Assembly: GCF_002008315.2 (NCBI RefSeq)
Contig: NZ_MVDG02000001.1
Span: forward strand, 4,278,001 to 4,342,000
Length of the DNA: 64,000 nucleotides
Reading direction: 5' to 3'
From: Arthrobacter sp. KBS0703
GTDB taxonomy: Bacteria > Actinomycetota > Actinomycetes > Actinomycetales > Micrococcaceae
Shown here: positions 54,490 to 63,892 of the stretch, one piece after another
Position numbering within the stretch: the stretch's first letter is position 1
How the letters are laid out: the number at the start of each line of letters is the position of its first letter
Made by a program: the position numbers and the translations under genes
Notes under the pieces: model-generated
The model's input: only the letters and a program-made list of their open reading frames with translations
The model's database searches: none
What the model was told of the DNA's origin: nothing

Positions 54490-54552
54490 CCCCAAAGCCT
54501 AGCAACCGGTCGGCCACTTTCCGGCGCGGACGGCCGCAACAGAAAAAAACAC

Positions 54553-54566
54553 GTCAACCGGTTGAC
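54553..54566. promoter_or_regulatory. Candidate GntR operator overlapping the apionate-operon promoter
   Basis: GTCAACCGGTTGAC is a perfect 14-bp palindrome. Its right half forms part of a -35 TTGACC (54562-54567), with TATGGT (54586-54591) as -10 at 18-nt spacing. Repression by steric block is the simple model. Confidence 0.65.
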
Positions 54567-54702
54567 CAATTTGCGGTTCCGGACCTATGGTTGATCTCAC
54601 ACGCTTAAACCACTGCCGGTCCTCTGTCGGCGGACGGCATTGAGACCAACCCCACGCCTCCAGTGCAGGATGCGGCCGGGACATCAACATCTAGGAGTCA
54701 AC

Positions 54703-56067
54703 GTGGACACCACACAATCGGTGGTCGAAAAATCCGCAATCAGGAAAGTGGCAATCCGGCTGGTGCCGTTCGTCGCTTTGATGTTCTTCATCAACTACCT
54801 GGACCGGACGGCCATCTCCTTCGCAGGCCCCAACGGCATGAACACCGACCTCGCCCTCTCGGCAGCGCAGTTCGGCTTCGCGTCCGGCGTCTTCTTCATC
54901 GGCTACATCCTGCTGGAGATCCCCAGCAACCTGGCACTGCACAAGTTCGGCGCCCGCCGCTGGCTCGCCCGCATCATGGTCAGCTGGGGCATCGTCTCCC
55001 TCCTGTTCACGTGGGTGGGCAGCGTGGAGCACCTCTACATCCTCCGCTTCATCCTCGGCGTGGCCGAGGCTGGCTTCTTCCCCGGCGCCATCCTCTTCCT
55101 CAGCCTCTGGGTCCCGTCCCGGCACCGCAGCAAGATCCTCGCCCTGTTCTACCTGGCACAGCCGCTGACCACCGTCATCGGCGCCCCGCTGGCCGGCCTC
55201 CTCATCCAGCAGCACGGTCTCTTCGGCCTTTCCGGCTGGCGTGTCATGTTCCTTGGCGTAGCACTGCCGGCCATCATCGTCGGCATCATTGCCTGGTTCT
55301 ACCTCGCCGATTCCCCGGCCAAGGCCAAGTGGCTCACCGCCGCGGAAAAGACCTGGCTGACCGGCGCCCTGGAGAAGGAAAAGTCGGAAACGGCCGCCAG
55401 CAACAAGCACGTCAGCGTCCGCACCGTGTTCGGCAACGGCAGGGTCTGGATGCTGTCGGCCATCTACTTCGGCTTCATCTACGGCCTGTACGCCCTGGGC
55501 TTCTTCCTGCCGACCATCATCGCCGGCTTCGAAGGCCTCTACGGCACCAAGTTCGACGTGCTCCAGAAAGGCCTGATCACCGCGATCCCGTACCTGCCCG
55601 CGGCCTTCGCCCTGTACTTCTGGTCCAAGGACGCCACCAAGCGCGGCGTCAAGACCTGGCACATCGCCCTGCCGGCCCTCATCGGCGGCCTGAGCATCCC
55701 CCTGGCGCTCTTCGCCGGCTCACCGGCCGCAACGATCGCCGTCATCACCGTCACGGCCATGTCGATCTTCGCCGCACTCCCCAACTTCTGGACCGTGCCC
55801 ACCCAGTTCCTCACCGGAGCAGCAGCCGCGGCCGGCATCGCCCTGATCAACACCGTGGGCAACCTGGCAGGCTTCAGCGCCGGGTACGTCACGGGCTGGC
55901 TCAAGGACTGGACCGGCGGCTACACGGTCCCGATGTTCGTCGTCGGCGGCTTCATGCTCCTGTCCGCCGTCCTCATGGTGGTGCTGAGCCGCTCCGGCAA
56001 GGTCAGCGAGGGCATCCCGGCCGAGGCCCTGGATCCTGCGGGAGCCGGGCACCACGCCGAGCCGTAA
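54703..56067 (+). CDS. MFS transporter (anion:cation symporter family)
   Basis: 454 residues, twelve TM segments. MFFINYLDRTAISFA in TM1, ILLEIPSNLALHKFGARRWL and RFILGVAEAGFFPGAILFLS are typical of the ACS family, which imports organic anions such as hexonates, tartrate and hydroxyphenylacetate. The GTG at 54703 has TAGGAG 7 nt upstream. It is first in the operon with LerK, DerI, LerI, OiaC and ApnO homologues, so a sugar acid such as D-apionate is the expected substrate. Confidence 0.9.
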   Translation: MDTTQSVVEKSAIRKVAIRLVPFVALMFFINYLDRTAISFAGPNGMNTDLALSAAQFGFASGVFFIGYILLEIPSNLALHKFGARRWLARIMVSWGIVSLLFTWVGSVEHLYILRFILGVAEAGFFPGAILFLSLWVPSRHRSKILALFYLAQPLTTVIGAPLAGLLIQQHGLFGLSGWRVMFLGVALPAIIVGIIAWFYLADSPAKAKWLTAAEKTWLTGALEKEKSETAASNKHVSVRTVFGNGRVWMLSAIYFGFIYGLYALGFFLPTIIAGFEGLYGTKFDVLQKGLITAIPYLPAAFALYFWSKDATKRGVKTWHIALPALIGGLSIPLALFAGSPAATIAVITVTAMSIFAALPNFWTVPTQFLTGAAAAAGIALINTVGNLAGFSAGYVTGWLKDWTGGYTVPMFVVGGFMLLSAVLMVVLSRSGKVSEGIPAEALDPAGAGHHAEP

Positions 56068-56074
56068 CCGACCC

Positions 56075-56106
56075 GGGGGTGTCCCCCTTTACCAGGGGAC
56101 GCCCCC
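56075..56106 (+). terminator. Hairpin between transporter and kinase genes
   Basis: GGGGGTGTCCCC (56075-56086) pairs with GGGGACGCCCCC (56095-56106), one G-U pair, 8-nt loop. No U tract; may lower expression of downstream genes or stabilise the upstream mRNA. Confidence 0.55.
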
Positions 56107-56155
56107 GCACCAACCACCGAATCTCGACTTCCCCAGTTAGGCCCAGGAGCTCCGC

Positions 56156-57971
56156 ATGACCCGCCTGTTCAATGAACCCGCAGCCTTCGCCGACGAGATG
56201 ATCGAAGGCTTCGTCGCCTCCCACGGCCGCTGGGTAAGGCGCGTTTCCGGCGGCGTCGTCCGCAACACGCAGAGCACCCCGGACACGGTTGCCCTCGTGA
56301 TCGGCGGCGGCTCCGGCCACTATCCGGCGTTCGCCGGGCTGGTGGGCCAGGGCCTGGCGCACGGCGCGGCGATGGGGAACCTGTTCGCGTCCCCCTCGGC
56401 CCAGCAGGTCTACAACGTGGCCAAGGCCGCCAACAACGGAGCCGGCGTGCTGCTCGGCTACGGCAACTACGCCGGCGACGTCCTGCACTTCAATCAGGCC
56501 CAGGACCGCCTCCGCAAGGAAGGCATCGACTGCCGCAGCATCGCCGTCACCGACGACGTCTCCTCCGCCCCGCCCGAGGAACGCGGCAAGCGCCGCGGCG
56601 TCGCCGGCGACCTGACCGTGTTCAAGGTGGCCGCCGCCGCCGCGGAGGCCGGCTACTCCATGGACGCCACGGTGGAAATCGCCGAGCGCGCCAACGACCG
56701 CACCCGCTCCTTCGGCGTCGCGTTCAGCGGCTGCACGCTCCCCGGCGCGGACCACCCGCTGTTCTCCGTCCCCGAGGGCCGGATGGCCGTGGGCATGGGC
56801 ATCCACGGCGAACCCGGCATCGGCGAGACGGACATCCCGACGGCGGACGAACTCGCCGAACTGCTGGTGGCCAAGCTCCTCACCGAAGTCCCCGACGGCA
56901 TCTCCATCGCAGGAGAAGCAGCCGGCACCCGCGTGGTCCCCATCCTCAACGGCCTGGGCAGCGTCAAGTACGAGGAACTCTTCGTGGTCTACCGCCGCGT
57001 CGCCCGGCTCCTGGCCGACGCCGGCCTGGAAGCCGTGGACCCGCAGGTGGGCGAGCTCGTCACCAGCTTCGACATGGCGGGCACCTCGCTGACCCTGTTC
57101 TGGCTCGACGACGAACTCGAGTCGCTCTGGAACGCTCCCGCCGACGCCCCGGCTTTCCGCCGCGGCGCCGTCACCGCGGCGGCCCTGGAAGCTGGTGCCG
57201 GAGGCACAGACAACGGGGAGCTGGCCGACGTCGAACTTTCCATCCCCGACGCAACGGAGGAGTCCCGCGCCGGGGCCGCCCGGGTCCTCGCCGCGCTGGG
57301 CGCCGCGAAGGATGTGGTGGACGCCAACGCCTGTCTCTTATACACATCTAGATGTGTATAAGAGACAGCGATTGCCGGCGACGGCGATCACGGCATCGGC
57401 ATGGAACGCGGCGTCCGCGCCGCCGTCGACGCCGCAACGGACGCCGTCGCCCGAGGCGCCGGAGCCGGCACCACCCTGCACTTCGCCGCTGACGCCTGGG
57501 CCGACAAGGCTGGCGGAACCTCCGGCGCCCTCTGGGGCATGGCCCTCCGGGCCGTCGGAGGCGCGGTGGGCGACAGCAACGCGCCCGACGCCGGCGCTGT
57601 CGCCGCCGGAGTCGCGCGGGCCGCCGCGGCGATCATGGACTTCGGGAAGGCCAAACCCGGGGACAAGACCCTGGTGGACGTGCTGGTCCCGTTCCGCGAT
57701 TCCCTGGCCGCCGGCGTGGACGCCGGGAAGTCCCTCACGGACGCCTGGGGCGCCGCCGCCTCCGTGGCGCAGCAGGCCGCCGAGGACACCGCCCAGCTGC
57801 TGCCCCTCATGGGCCGCGCCCGCCCGCACGCCGAGAAGAGCCTCGGCACCCCCGACGCCCGGCGCCGTCTCCATGGCGCTGATCGTCCGGGCAATCCACA
57901 ACACACTGTCCGAGGTCACCCCCACCGTGAACACCCCCGCCGTAAACACCACAGCTAAGGAAAACGCATGA
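56156..57971 (+). CDS. lerK: Dihydroxyacetone-kinase-type L-erythrulose kinase (DhaK-DhaL fusion), adapter and frameshift inside
   Basis: DhaK domain first: VIGGGSGHYPAFAGLVGQG, GAGVLLGYGNYAGDV, FSGCTLPGA and GMGIHGEPGIG with the conserved His. The ATP-binding DhaL domain follows with AGDGDHGIGMERG (Mg/ATP acidic motif) and GGTSGALWGMAL. Joined length is about 600 residues, as in LerK/DerK. An adapter at 57331-57368 replaces a few codons between the domains and introduces a stop. One extra C near 57861 shifts the last residues; the other frame gives GAVSMALIVRAIHNTLSEV and ends at 57971. In context it probably phosphorylates L-erythrulose to its 1-phosphate; D-erythrulose or dihydroxyacetone are alternatives. 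Confidence 0.8.
57331..57368. other. Nextera/Tn5 junction adapter (artefact) in lerK
   Basis: Complete 38-bp pair of mosaic ends. Frames agree on both sides, but the adapter contains TAA, so the gene appears split. It yields the false C-terminus CLLYTSRCV. Confidence 0.95.
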
Positions 57972-58439
57972 GCGCCAAACTGCGCCTGGTCATCGGAGCC
58001 GACGACGCCGGATTCGAATACAAAGGAAGCCCTGAAGGCTGACCTGGAGGCCTCCGACCTGGTCGAGTCCGTGACCGACGTCGGAGTGGACGCCACCAGC
58101 CACACTCCCTACCCTTCCGTGGCCATCGCTGCCGCCGAGCTCATCGCCGCCGGCAAGGCCGACCGTGCGCTGCTGGTCTGCGGCACCGGACTCGGCGTGG
58201 CCATCGCCGCGAACAAGGTCCCCGGCGTCCGCGCCGTCACCGCCCACGACCCCTTCTCGGTGGAACGCTCCGTGCTGAGCAACAACGCCCAGGTCCTCAC
58301 CTTCGGCCAACGCGTCGTCGGCCTGGAACTGGCCCGCCGGCTCGCCCGCGAATGGCTCACCTATACGTTTGACGAAAGCTCCGCCTCGGCCGAGAAAGTC
58401 ACCCTGATTAAGGACTACGAGGGTGTCACTTCCTGCTAA
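57968..58439 (+). CDS. derI: RpiB-family D-erythrulose 4-phosphate isomerase, frameshifted
   Basis: About 156 residues once corrected. It starts [19 protein letters not shown] and breaks because of one extra G near 58025; removing it gives [10 protein letters not shown] and the rest of the domain. RpiB features are [20 protein letters not shown] and [18 protein letters not shown]. Its ATG overlaps the corrected lerK stop by 4 nt. RpiB homologues called DerI/EryI convert D-erythrulose 4-phosphate to D-erythrose 4-phosphate, which fits here. Simple ribose-5-phosphate isomerase activity is an alternative. Confidence 0.8.
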
Positions 58440-59271
58440 CACCGCCGCCGGCGGGACGGGCGCAGCCGTCACCACGGGGCCAAAGGCCATCATCGGCGTC
58501 AGCCTGAAGATGTACTTCGGCTACCAGCGCTCGGTCGACTACTGCCGCGAGGTGGCCACGATCGCGCTGGCCCACCCCGCAGTGCAGAGCGGCGACATCG
58601 AACTCTTCGTCCTGCCGATCCTTCCAGTCCTCCCCGAAGCGGCCCGGATTCTCGGCGCCGCCGGGGCGGCGGCCGGTGCCCAGGACATCTTCTGGGAGGA
58701 CCAGGGCGCCTTTACCGGCGAGGTCGGCGGCGCGGCCGTGGCCGAGCTCGGCGGCCGGTACGCGGAAATCGGCCACGCCGAGCGCCGCCGGATCTTTGGC
58801 GAGGATGACAGGATCATCGGGCTCAAGACGGCCGCCGCCTACCGCAACGGCCTCACCCCGGTCCTGTGCGTCGGTGAGCTGCAGCAGGGATCGGTGGAAG
58901 AAGCCATCACCCGCTGCACGGCCGAGATCGACGGTGCGCTGAACCGGGCGCAGTCCCTCGGACCCGCACGCCGGACCATCGTGGCCTATGAGCCGCAGTG
59001 GGCCATCGGCGCCCCGGAACCCGCCACGCCGCAGTACATCAGCGCCGTCATCGCCGGGCTGGATGCGCACCTGCGCGCCCTGCCGGGCCAGGCCGAAAGC
59101 CGGGTCATCTACGGCGGCAGCGCCGGGCCCGGCCTCATCAGCCAGTTGGACATGTCCGTCGCAGGCCTGTTCCTGGGCCGCTTCGCGCACAACCCGGCAG
59201 CACTCCGGGAGATCCTGGACGAGACCGCCGAACGGCTCGGCCTGCTGGAACCCGCGGGAGGAAGGGCATGA
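58423..59271 (+). CDS. lerI: Triose-phosphate-isomerase homologue, L-erythrulose 1-phosphate isomerase
   Basis: 282 residues. TIM features: Lys in GVSLKMYFG, His in [16 protein letters not shown], Glu in [14 protein letters not shown] and the phosphate loop [11 protein letters not shown]. It is longer than housekeeping TIM and starts with a 20-residue extension. GTG start at 58423 overlaps derI. In the known L-erythrulose route LerI makes D-erythrulose 4-phosphate from the 1-phosphate. Assignment rests on family plus neighbours. Confidence 0.82.
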   Translation: MSLPANTAAGGTGAAVTTGPKAIIGVSLKMYFGYQRSVDYCREVATIALAHPAVQSGDIELFVLPILPVLPEAARILGAAGAAAGAQDIFWEDQGAFTGEVGGAAVAELGGRYAEIGHAERRRIFGEDDRIIGLKTAAAYRNGLTPVLCVGELQQGSVEEAITRCTAEIDGALNRAQSLGPARRTIVAYEPQWAIGAPEPATPQYISAVIAGLDAHLRALPGQAESRVIYGGSAGPGLISQLDMSVAGLFLGRFAHNPAALREILDETAERLGLLEPAGGRA

Positions 59272-60068
59272 GCTCAACCATCGGACTCAGTTCCTACGCC
59301 TTCTTCTGGCAGCTGTCGGACAAGGTCGCCGAACCCCTCACCATCCACCGGGCCCTGGAGAAAACCGCGGCCCTGGGCGTGGAGCTCTTCCAGATCTGCG
59401 ACTACGCACCGCTGGAGGAGATGACGGACGCGGAACTCAAGGAGATCAGGGCCACGGCGGACAGCCTGCGCATCGCACTCGAACTGGGCACCAAGGGCAT
59501 CCGTCCGGAGCACCTCCGCAAGTTCCTGCACATCGCTGGCCTGCTTGGCGCGCCGCTGCTGCGGACCATGTTCAACGTCCCGGGCCACACCCCGACGGCG
59601 GACGAGGCAGCGGCGATCTTCACCGAGGTCCTGCCGGAGTTCGAAGCAGCCGGAGTGAAGATCGCCGTCGAAACCTACGAACAGGTGCCCACCGCCCGGA
59701 TCCTGGACGTGGTCCGCCGCGTGGACAGCCCGTTCCTGGGCATCTGCAGCGACCCGGCCAACACGGTCGCGGCGCTTGAGATGCCGCGCGAGGTGATTGA
59801 CGCCGTCGCGCCCTATGTCCTGAACATGCACATCAAAGACTTTGCGTTCAGCCGCAAGGAGGGGTGGGTCGGGTTCACATACTCCGGCGCGCCGCTCGGC
59901 GAAGGCCTTCTCGACTATGACTACATGGCCGGAAAGTTTCAGCCCCACGAAAGAAACATCAACCAGATCATCGAACACTGGTTGCCGTGGCAGGACTCCG
60001 AAGCGGACACCGTCCGCCTCGAAAACCAGTGGACCCAGCAGAGCCTCAATTTCCTAAGGAGCAAATGA
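59268..60068 (+). CDS. oiaC: Xylose-isomerase-like barrel protein, probable 3-oxo-isoapionate decarboxylase
   Basis: 266 residues, AP-endonuclease-2 TIM barrel. Likely metal ligands: Glu in IAVETYEQVP, Asp in GICSDPANTV, His in LNMHIKDFAF; the C-terminal ERNINQIIEHWLPW is distinctive. ATG overlaps the lerI stop by 4 nt; GGAAGGG upstream. In described D-apionate catabolism OiaC belongs to this fold and decarboxylates 3-oxo-isoapionate to L-erythrulose, linking ApnO to LerK. An isomerase/epimerase role is the alternative. Confidence 0.72.
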   Translation: MSSTIGLSSYAFFWQLSDKVAEPLTIHRALEKTAALGVELFQICDYAPLEEMTDAELKEIRATADSLRIALELGTKGIRPEHLRKFLHIAGLLGAPLLRTMFNVPGHTPTADEAAAIFTEVLPEFEAAGVKIAVETYEQVPTARILDVVRRVDSPFLGICSDPANTVAALEMPREVIDAVAPYVLNMHIKDFAFSRKEGWVGFTYSGAPLGEGLLDYDYMAGKFQPHERNINQIIEHWLPWQDSEADTVRLENQWTQQSLNFLRSK

Positions 60069-60069
60069 A

Positions 60070-60930
60070 ATGTCAGCAGAAAACTTGACCGTCGCCGTCA
60101 TCGGAGCCGGAGGCAAAATGGGGATGCGCGTTTCCCGGAACCTCCAGAAGAGCGCCCACACCGTCTTCTACAGCGAAAACTCTCCCGCCGGCCAGGACCG
60201 CGTCCGCACCGAAGGCCGCGACATCACCAGCACGGATGACGCCGTGAAGGGCGCCGACGTGGTGATCCTCGCCGTCCCGGACACCGTCCTGGGCGTCGTG
60301 TCCGAAGGCGTCGTGCCGCAGATGAAGTCCGGCGCGATCCTGCTCACCCTGGACCCCGCCGCCGCCTACGCCGGCCTGCTGGCCAAGCGCGCCGACGTGG
60401 TCCAGGCAGTGGCGCACCCGTGCCACCCGTCCGTGTTCCTGGAGCGCACCACCAAGGAAGAATGGGCCGACACCTTCGGCGGCGAAGGCGCCCCGCAGAA
60501 CGTGGTTGCCGCGATCGACGAGAACACCCCGGCAGTAACCCGCGATTCGGCCGAGGCCGTCATCCGCACCATCTACGCCCCCGTGATCGACGTGCACTGG
60601 GTCACCGTCAAGCAGCTGGCCATCCTCGAGCCCACCCTGGTGGAGACGGTGGCCTGCATGATCGGCACCCTGCTCAACGAGGCGCTGCACGAGACCGTGC
60701 ACACCGCCGGCGTCCCGGAGGAAGCCGCCAAGGCCATGCTGTTCGGTCACATCCAGATTGCCCTGACCAATGCCCTCCGCGGCTCCAACCCGTTCTCCGA
60801 GGCCTGCGAAATCGCCATCCAGTACGGCAAGAACACCATCATCAAGGACGACTGGAAGAAGATCTTCGACGACTCCGAGCTGGACGGCGTCATCGCCAAA
60901 ATGCTCAAGCTCGACGCAGTCAAGCGCTAG
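60070..60930 (+). CDS. apnO: 6-phosphogluconate-dehydrogenase-like protein, probable D-apionate oxidoisomerase
   Basis: 286 residues. The NAD(P) site is VAVIGAGGKMGMRVSRNL. The C-terminal helical domain (PGDH_C type) includes HWVTVKQLAILEPTLVETVA, NEALHETVHTAGVPEEAAKA and FGHIQIALTNALRGSNPFSE. AHPCHPSVF and EEWADTFGG are conserved in the ApnO-like group as I know it. AAGGAGC lies upstream. It would oxidise and isomerise D-apionate to 3-oxo-isoapionate, the first step of the operon's pathway. The family is firm; the substrate is inferred from gene context. Confidence 0.78.
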   Translation: MSAENLTVAVIGAGGKMGMRVSRNLQKSAHTVFYSENSPAGQDRVRTEGRDITSTDDAVKGADVVILAVPDTVLGVVSEGVVPQMKSGAILLTLDPAAAYAGLLAKRADVVQAVAHPCHPSVFLERTTKEEWADTFGGEGAPQNVVAAIDENTPAVTRDSAEAVIRTIYAPVIDVHWVTVKQLAILEPTLVETVACMIGTLLNEALHETVHTAGVPEEAAKAMLFGHIQIALTNALRGSNPFSEACEIAIQYGKNTIIKDDWKKIFDDSELDGVIAKMLKLDAVKR

Positions 60931-60944
60931 GCAGCGTCCGTGCG

Positions 60945-60978
60945 CTGCGCCCGCTGACATGATTGTGAGCGGGCGCAG
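60945..60978 (+). terminator. Hairpin ending the apionate operon
   Basis: CTGCGCCCGCT (60945-60955) and AGCGGGCGCAG (60968-60978) are perfect 11-bp arms beginning 15 nt after the apnO stop. Confidence 0.7.
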
Positions 60979-61011
60979 AGCGGCTGCTCGCGGCCGATGC
61001 TGCCGCAGTCC

Positions 61012-61330
61012 TCAAACCGCAGGGGTCGGGGCCGCACACGTCTATGGCCACTCGACGGCCTGACGCATCGCCCAGTGGCTCGCCATCGACTACCCGCAAA
61101 GCCTGCAGGCACTGTTCCTTGCGGCAACGAGCGGCGGGAGGGAACCCGCGGGGAAGGCAATGCCGCCGCCATGAATGCACTGCTGAGCGCGGACGTCGAC
61201 CGCATGGCTGACGCCGCTGCCGAACGCCGTCCTGTTGCATCAGCACATCCGCCGCTCCACCCTGGTGAAGGTCCCCGGCGCACGGCATGGCGCGAAAAAT
61301 ATCTTCGGGATGGCCGGCCTGCCGGGACGC
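61012..61330 (+). pseudogene. Decayed alpha/beta-hydrolase remnant
   Basis: Fragments of one hydrolase can be read: VGAAHVYGHSTA (nucleophile elbow, Ser in GHS), an in-frame TGA, then RIAQWLAIDYPQSLQALFLA and ATSGG. Further on LVKVPGARHGAKNIF resembles the C-terminal catalytic His region. Central parts are missing and frames differ, so the gene is dead. It fills the gap between apnO and the SulP gene. Confidence 0.55.
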
Positions 61331-61346
61331 CGGCGGCGGACTTGAC

Positions 61347-63673
61347 TTGAACCGGCCCCGGTTTTCCGCCACCAACAGCCGGCCCCCGCTCCTGACGCTC
61401 CCGAAATCCGGACTTCGCTGGGATCTTCCGGCGTCCCTTGTGGTCTTCCTCGTTGCCGTTCCGCTGTCGCTCGGAATCGCCGCGGCGTCCGGCGCGCCGG
61501 TGATGGCGGGCCTCATCGCGGCGGCGGTCGGGGGCATTGTGGCCGGCAGCCTCGGCGGCTCGCCACTGCAGGTCAGGGGCCCCGCCGCGGGACTGACTGT
61601 CATCGTCGCGGGCCTGATCGAGCAGTTCGGCTGGCCCGCCACTTGTGCCATCACCGCGGCCGCCGGCGTCCTGCAGGCGCTCCTCGGCCTGGCCCGGGTG
61701 GGACGCGTGGCCCTCGCCATCGCCCCCCGTCGTCGTGCACGCCATGCTGGCCGGAATCGGCATCATCATCGTCCTGCAGCAGCTGCACGTGATGCTCGGT
61801 GCCGAGGCCGGCGAGGCGGCATGGCAGAACGTCACGTCGCTTCCGGCCAGCATCGCCGCCCTTGACCCGCAGGCAGCCTTCCTCGGTGCCGTCGTCATCG
61901 CCCTGCTGCTCGCCTGGAAGCACATGCCTGCGCCTGTCCGCCGCGTCCCGGGCCCGCTGGTTGCGGTGATCGCCGGCACGGCGCTTTCGCTGCCGTTCAA
62001 TTCCGACGTCGACCGGATCACCTTCGACGGCTCCCTCCTGGACGCGCTGTCCATCCCCCATGTTCCGCAAGGGGAGTGGGGCGCCGTCGCCGTGGGCGTC
62101 ATCTCCATCGCCCTGGTGGCCAGCGTCGAGTCGCTGCTCTCCGCCGTCGCCGTGGACAAGATGCACCACGGCGAGCGGACGGATTTCAACCGTGAACTCC
62201 TCGGCCAGGGCGCCGCCAACGTGACATCCGGCCTGCTCGGCGGCCTGCCCGTCACCGGCGTGATCGTGCGCAGCGCGACGAACCTCGAAGCCGGGGCGCG
62301 GACCCGCAAATCCGCCGTCCTCCACGGCATCTGGGTCCTGGTGTTCTCGCTGCTGCTCGCCGGGCTGATCCAGCTGGTTCCGGAGGCCGTGCTGGCGGGC
62401 CTGCTCATCATTATCGGCCTGCGGCTGGTGAAGGTGGCCGACTTCAAGACCGCCCGGCTGACAGGTGACGTGACCGTCTATGCGCTGACACTTTTCACCG
62501 TGGTCTTCGTTAACCTCCTGGCCGGCGTGCTGACCGGGCTGGGCCTGGCCGTGCTGCTGGTCCTCTGGCGCGTGGTCCGCGCCAGGATTCACGCAGAGCC
62601 GCTGGGCGGATCCGACGGGCAGCGCTGGCGCGTGGTCATTGACGGCTCCTGCAGCTTCCTCTCGCTTCCCCGCCTCAGCAAGGTGCTGGCCTCGGTGCCG
62701 CCGGCCTCGCGGGTGACCGTCGAACTGGACGTCGATTTCCTTGACCACCCGGTCCACGACACCCTGGATGCCTGGCGCCTCCGGCACGTGGGCAACGGCG
62801 GCACTGTGGAGATTGAGGAAAGCGGCACCGCAAGGCTCCATGAGGCGCAGGCCGGCCCTCCCGTGCGGGGCAACTCACGCTCCGCGCTCCGCGGCGGGTT
62901 TGCCCCCTGGCGCAGCTGGCAGGGCGACGGCGTGGCAGAAACCGCAGGCGCCGCGGGGGAGCGGATTCCGGCACCGGTGCGGTCGGTGCTGAACGGCGTG
63001 GACAGCTACCACCGCCGCCACGCACACCTGCTGCGGCCACACGTCCAGGAACTGTCCACGTTCCAGGACCGGACACCTTGTTCATCACCTGCGCTGATTC
63101 CCGGCTCGTGCCGAACCTGATCACGAGCAGCGGTCCGGGGACCTGTTTACGGTGCGGAACGTGGGCAACGTGGTGGGAAGCGAAAGCCTTGACCCCTCCG
63201 TTGAAGCAGCCCTGGACTTCGCGCTCGACGAGCTGTCCATCAAATCGGTGGTCATCTGCGGGCATTCGGGCTGCGGCGCCTTGACCGCACTGCTGGCCGG
63301 GGCCGGCCCCGCCGAGGCGGCGGACCGCAGCCCCGTCGAAGCGTGGCTGGAGCACGGCCGGCCCAGCCTGGCGGCAGTCCGCGCCGCCACCCGGTGCAGG
63401 CAGCCGCGGCAGAGGCCGGCTACGGAGCCGTGGACCAGCTGGCCATGGTCAACGTGGCCGTCCAGCTGGAGCTGCTGCAGCGCCACGCCGGCCTCGCGAA
63501 GGCACTCCTTGCCGACCAGGTGCACGTCACCGGCCTGTTCTATGACATCGCCACGGCCCGGGTTCTGCAGATCACGCCCTCCGGGATCAGCCACCTGGAT
63601 CCGCTGCCGCGCAACGCCGACGCCGGTACCGGTGCCGAGCCCGACACTAAGGGCGGGGCGCCCCGTGTAGGAG
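61347..63673 (+). CDS. SulP-family anion transporter fused to beta-carbonic anhydrase, four frameshifts
   Basis: N-terminal SulP membrane domain (about eleven TMs; DLPASLVVFLVAVPLSLGIA, SVESLLSAVAVDKM, GLPVTGVIVRSATNLEAG), then a STAS domain (VVIDGSCSFLSLPRLSKVL), then a beta-carbonic anhydrase with zinc ligands in ITCADSRLVP and VICGHSGCGAL. Frames change near 61736 (extra C), 63068 (missing C), 63145 (missing G) and 63385, most of them at short runs; correction gives one protein of about 770 residues. Such fusions import bicarbonate and equilibrate it with CO2. The start is uncertain (TTG near 61347). The 3' end is cut by an adapter junction. Confidence 0.78.
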
Positions 63674-63711
63674 CTGTCTCTTATACACATCTAGATGTGT
63701 ATAAGAGACAG
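63674..63711. other. Nextera/Tn5 junction adapter (artefact) after the carbonic anhydrase
   Basis: Complete 38-bp pair of mosaic ends. Sequence to the right may not be contiguous with that to the left in the genome. No gene is apparent in 63712-63892. Confidence 0.95.
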
Positions 63712-63892
63712 GTCGCGCGGCGGACGGCCCGCGGTATCTTGGCCGGGGCGGCGGGCTGCGTACTCCGGGAAATTTCCGGGTAGTTCCGGCCCGGAAAGAC
63801 GGGTAGCTGCCTCGCGTGACTTGAGCACGCGGCCGGCCGTTGAATGGTCCTGGCAGGCAACGATCCAGATCGGCGGCGGGGGGGGCAACACC

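Noticed and set aside
19664..63711. Paired Tn5 mosaic ends as evidence of transposon insertions
   Set aside because: There is no transposase or cargo, the two ends are directly fused, and all four copies match the commercial mate-pair junction.
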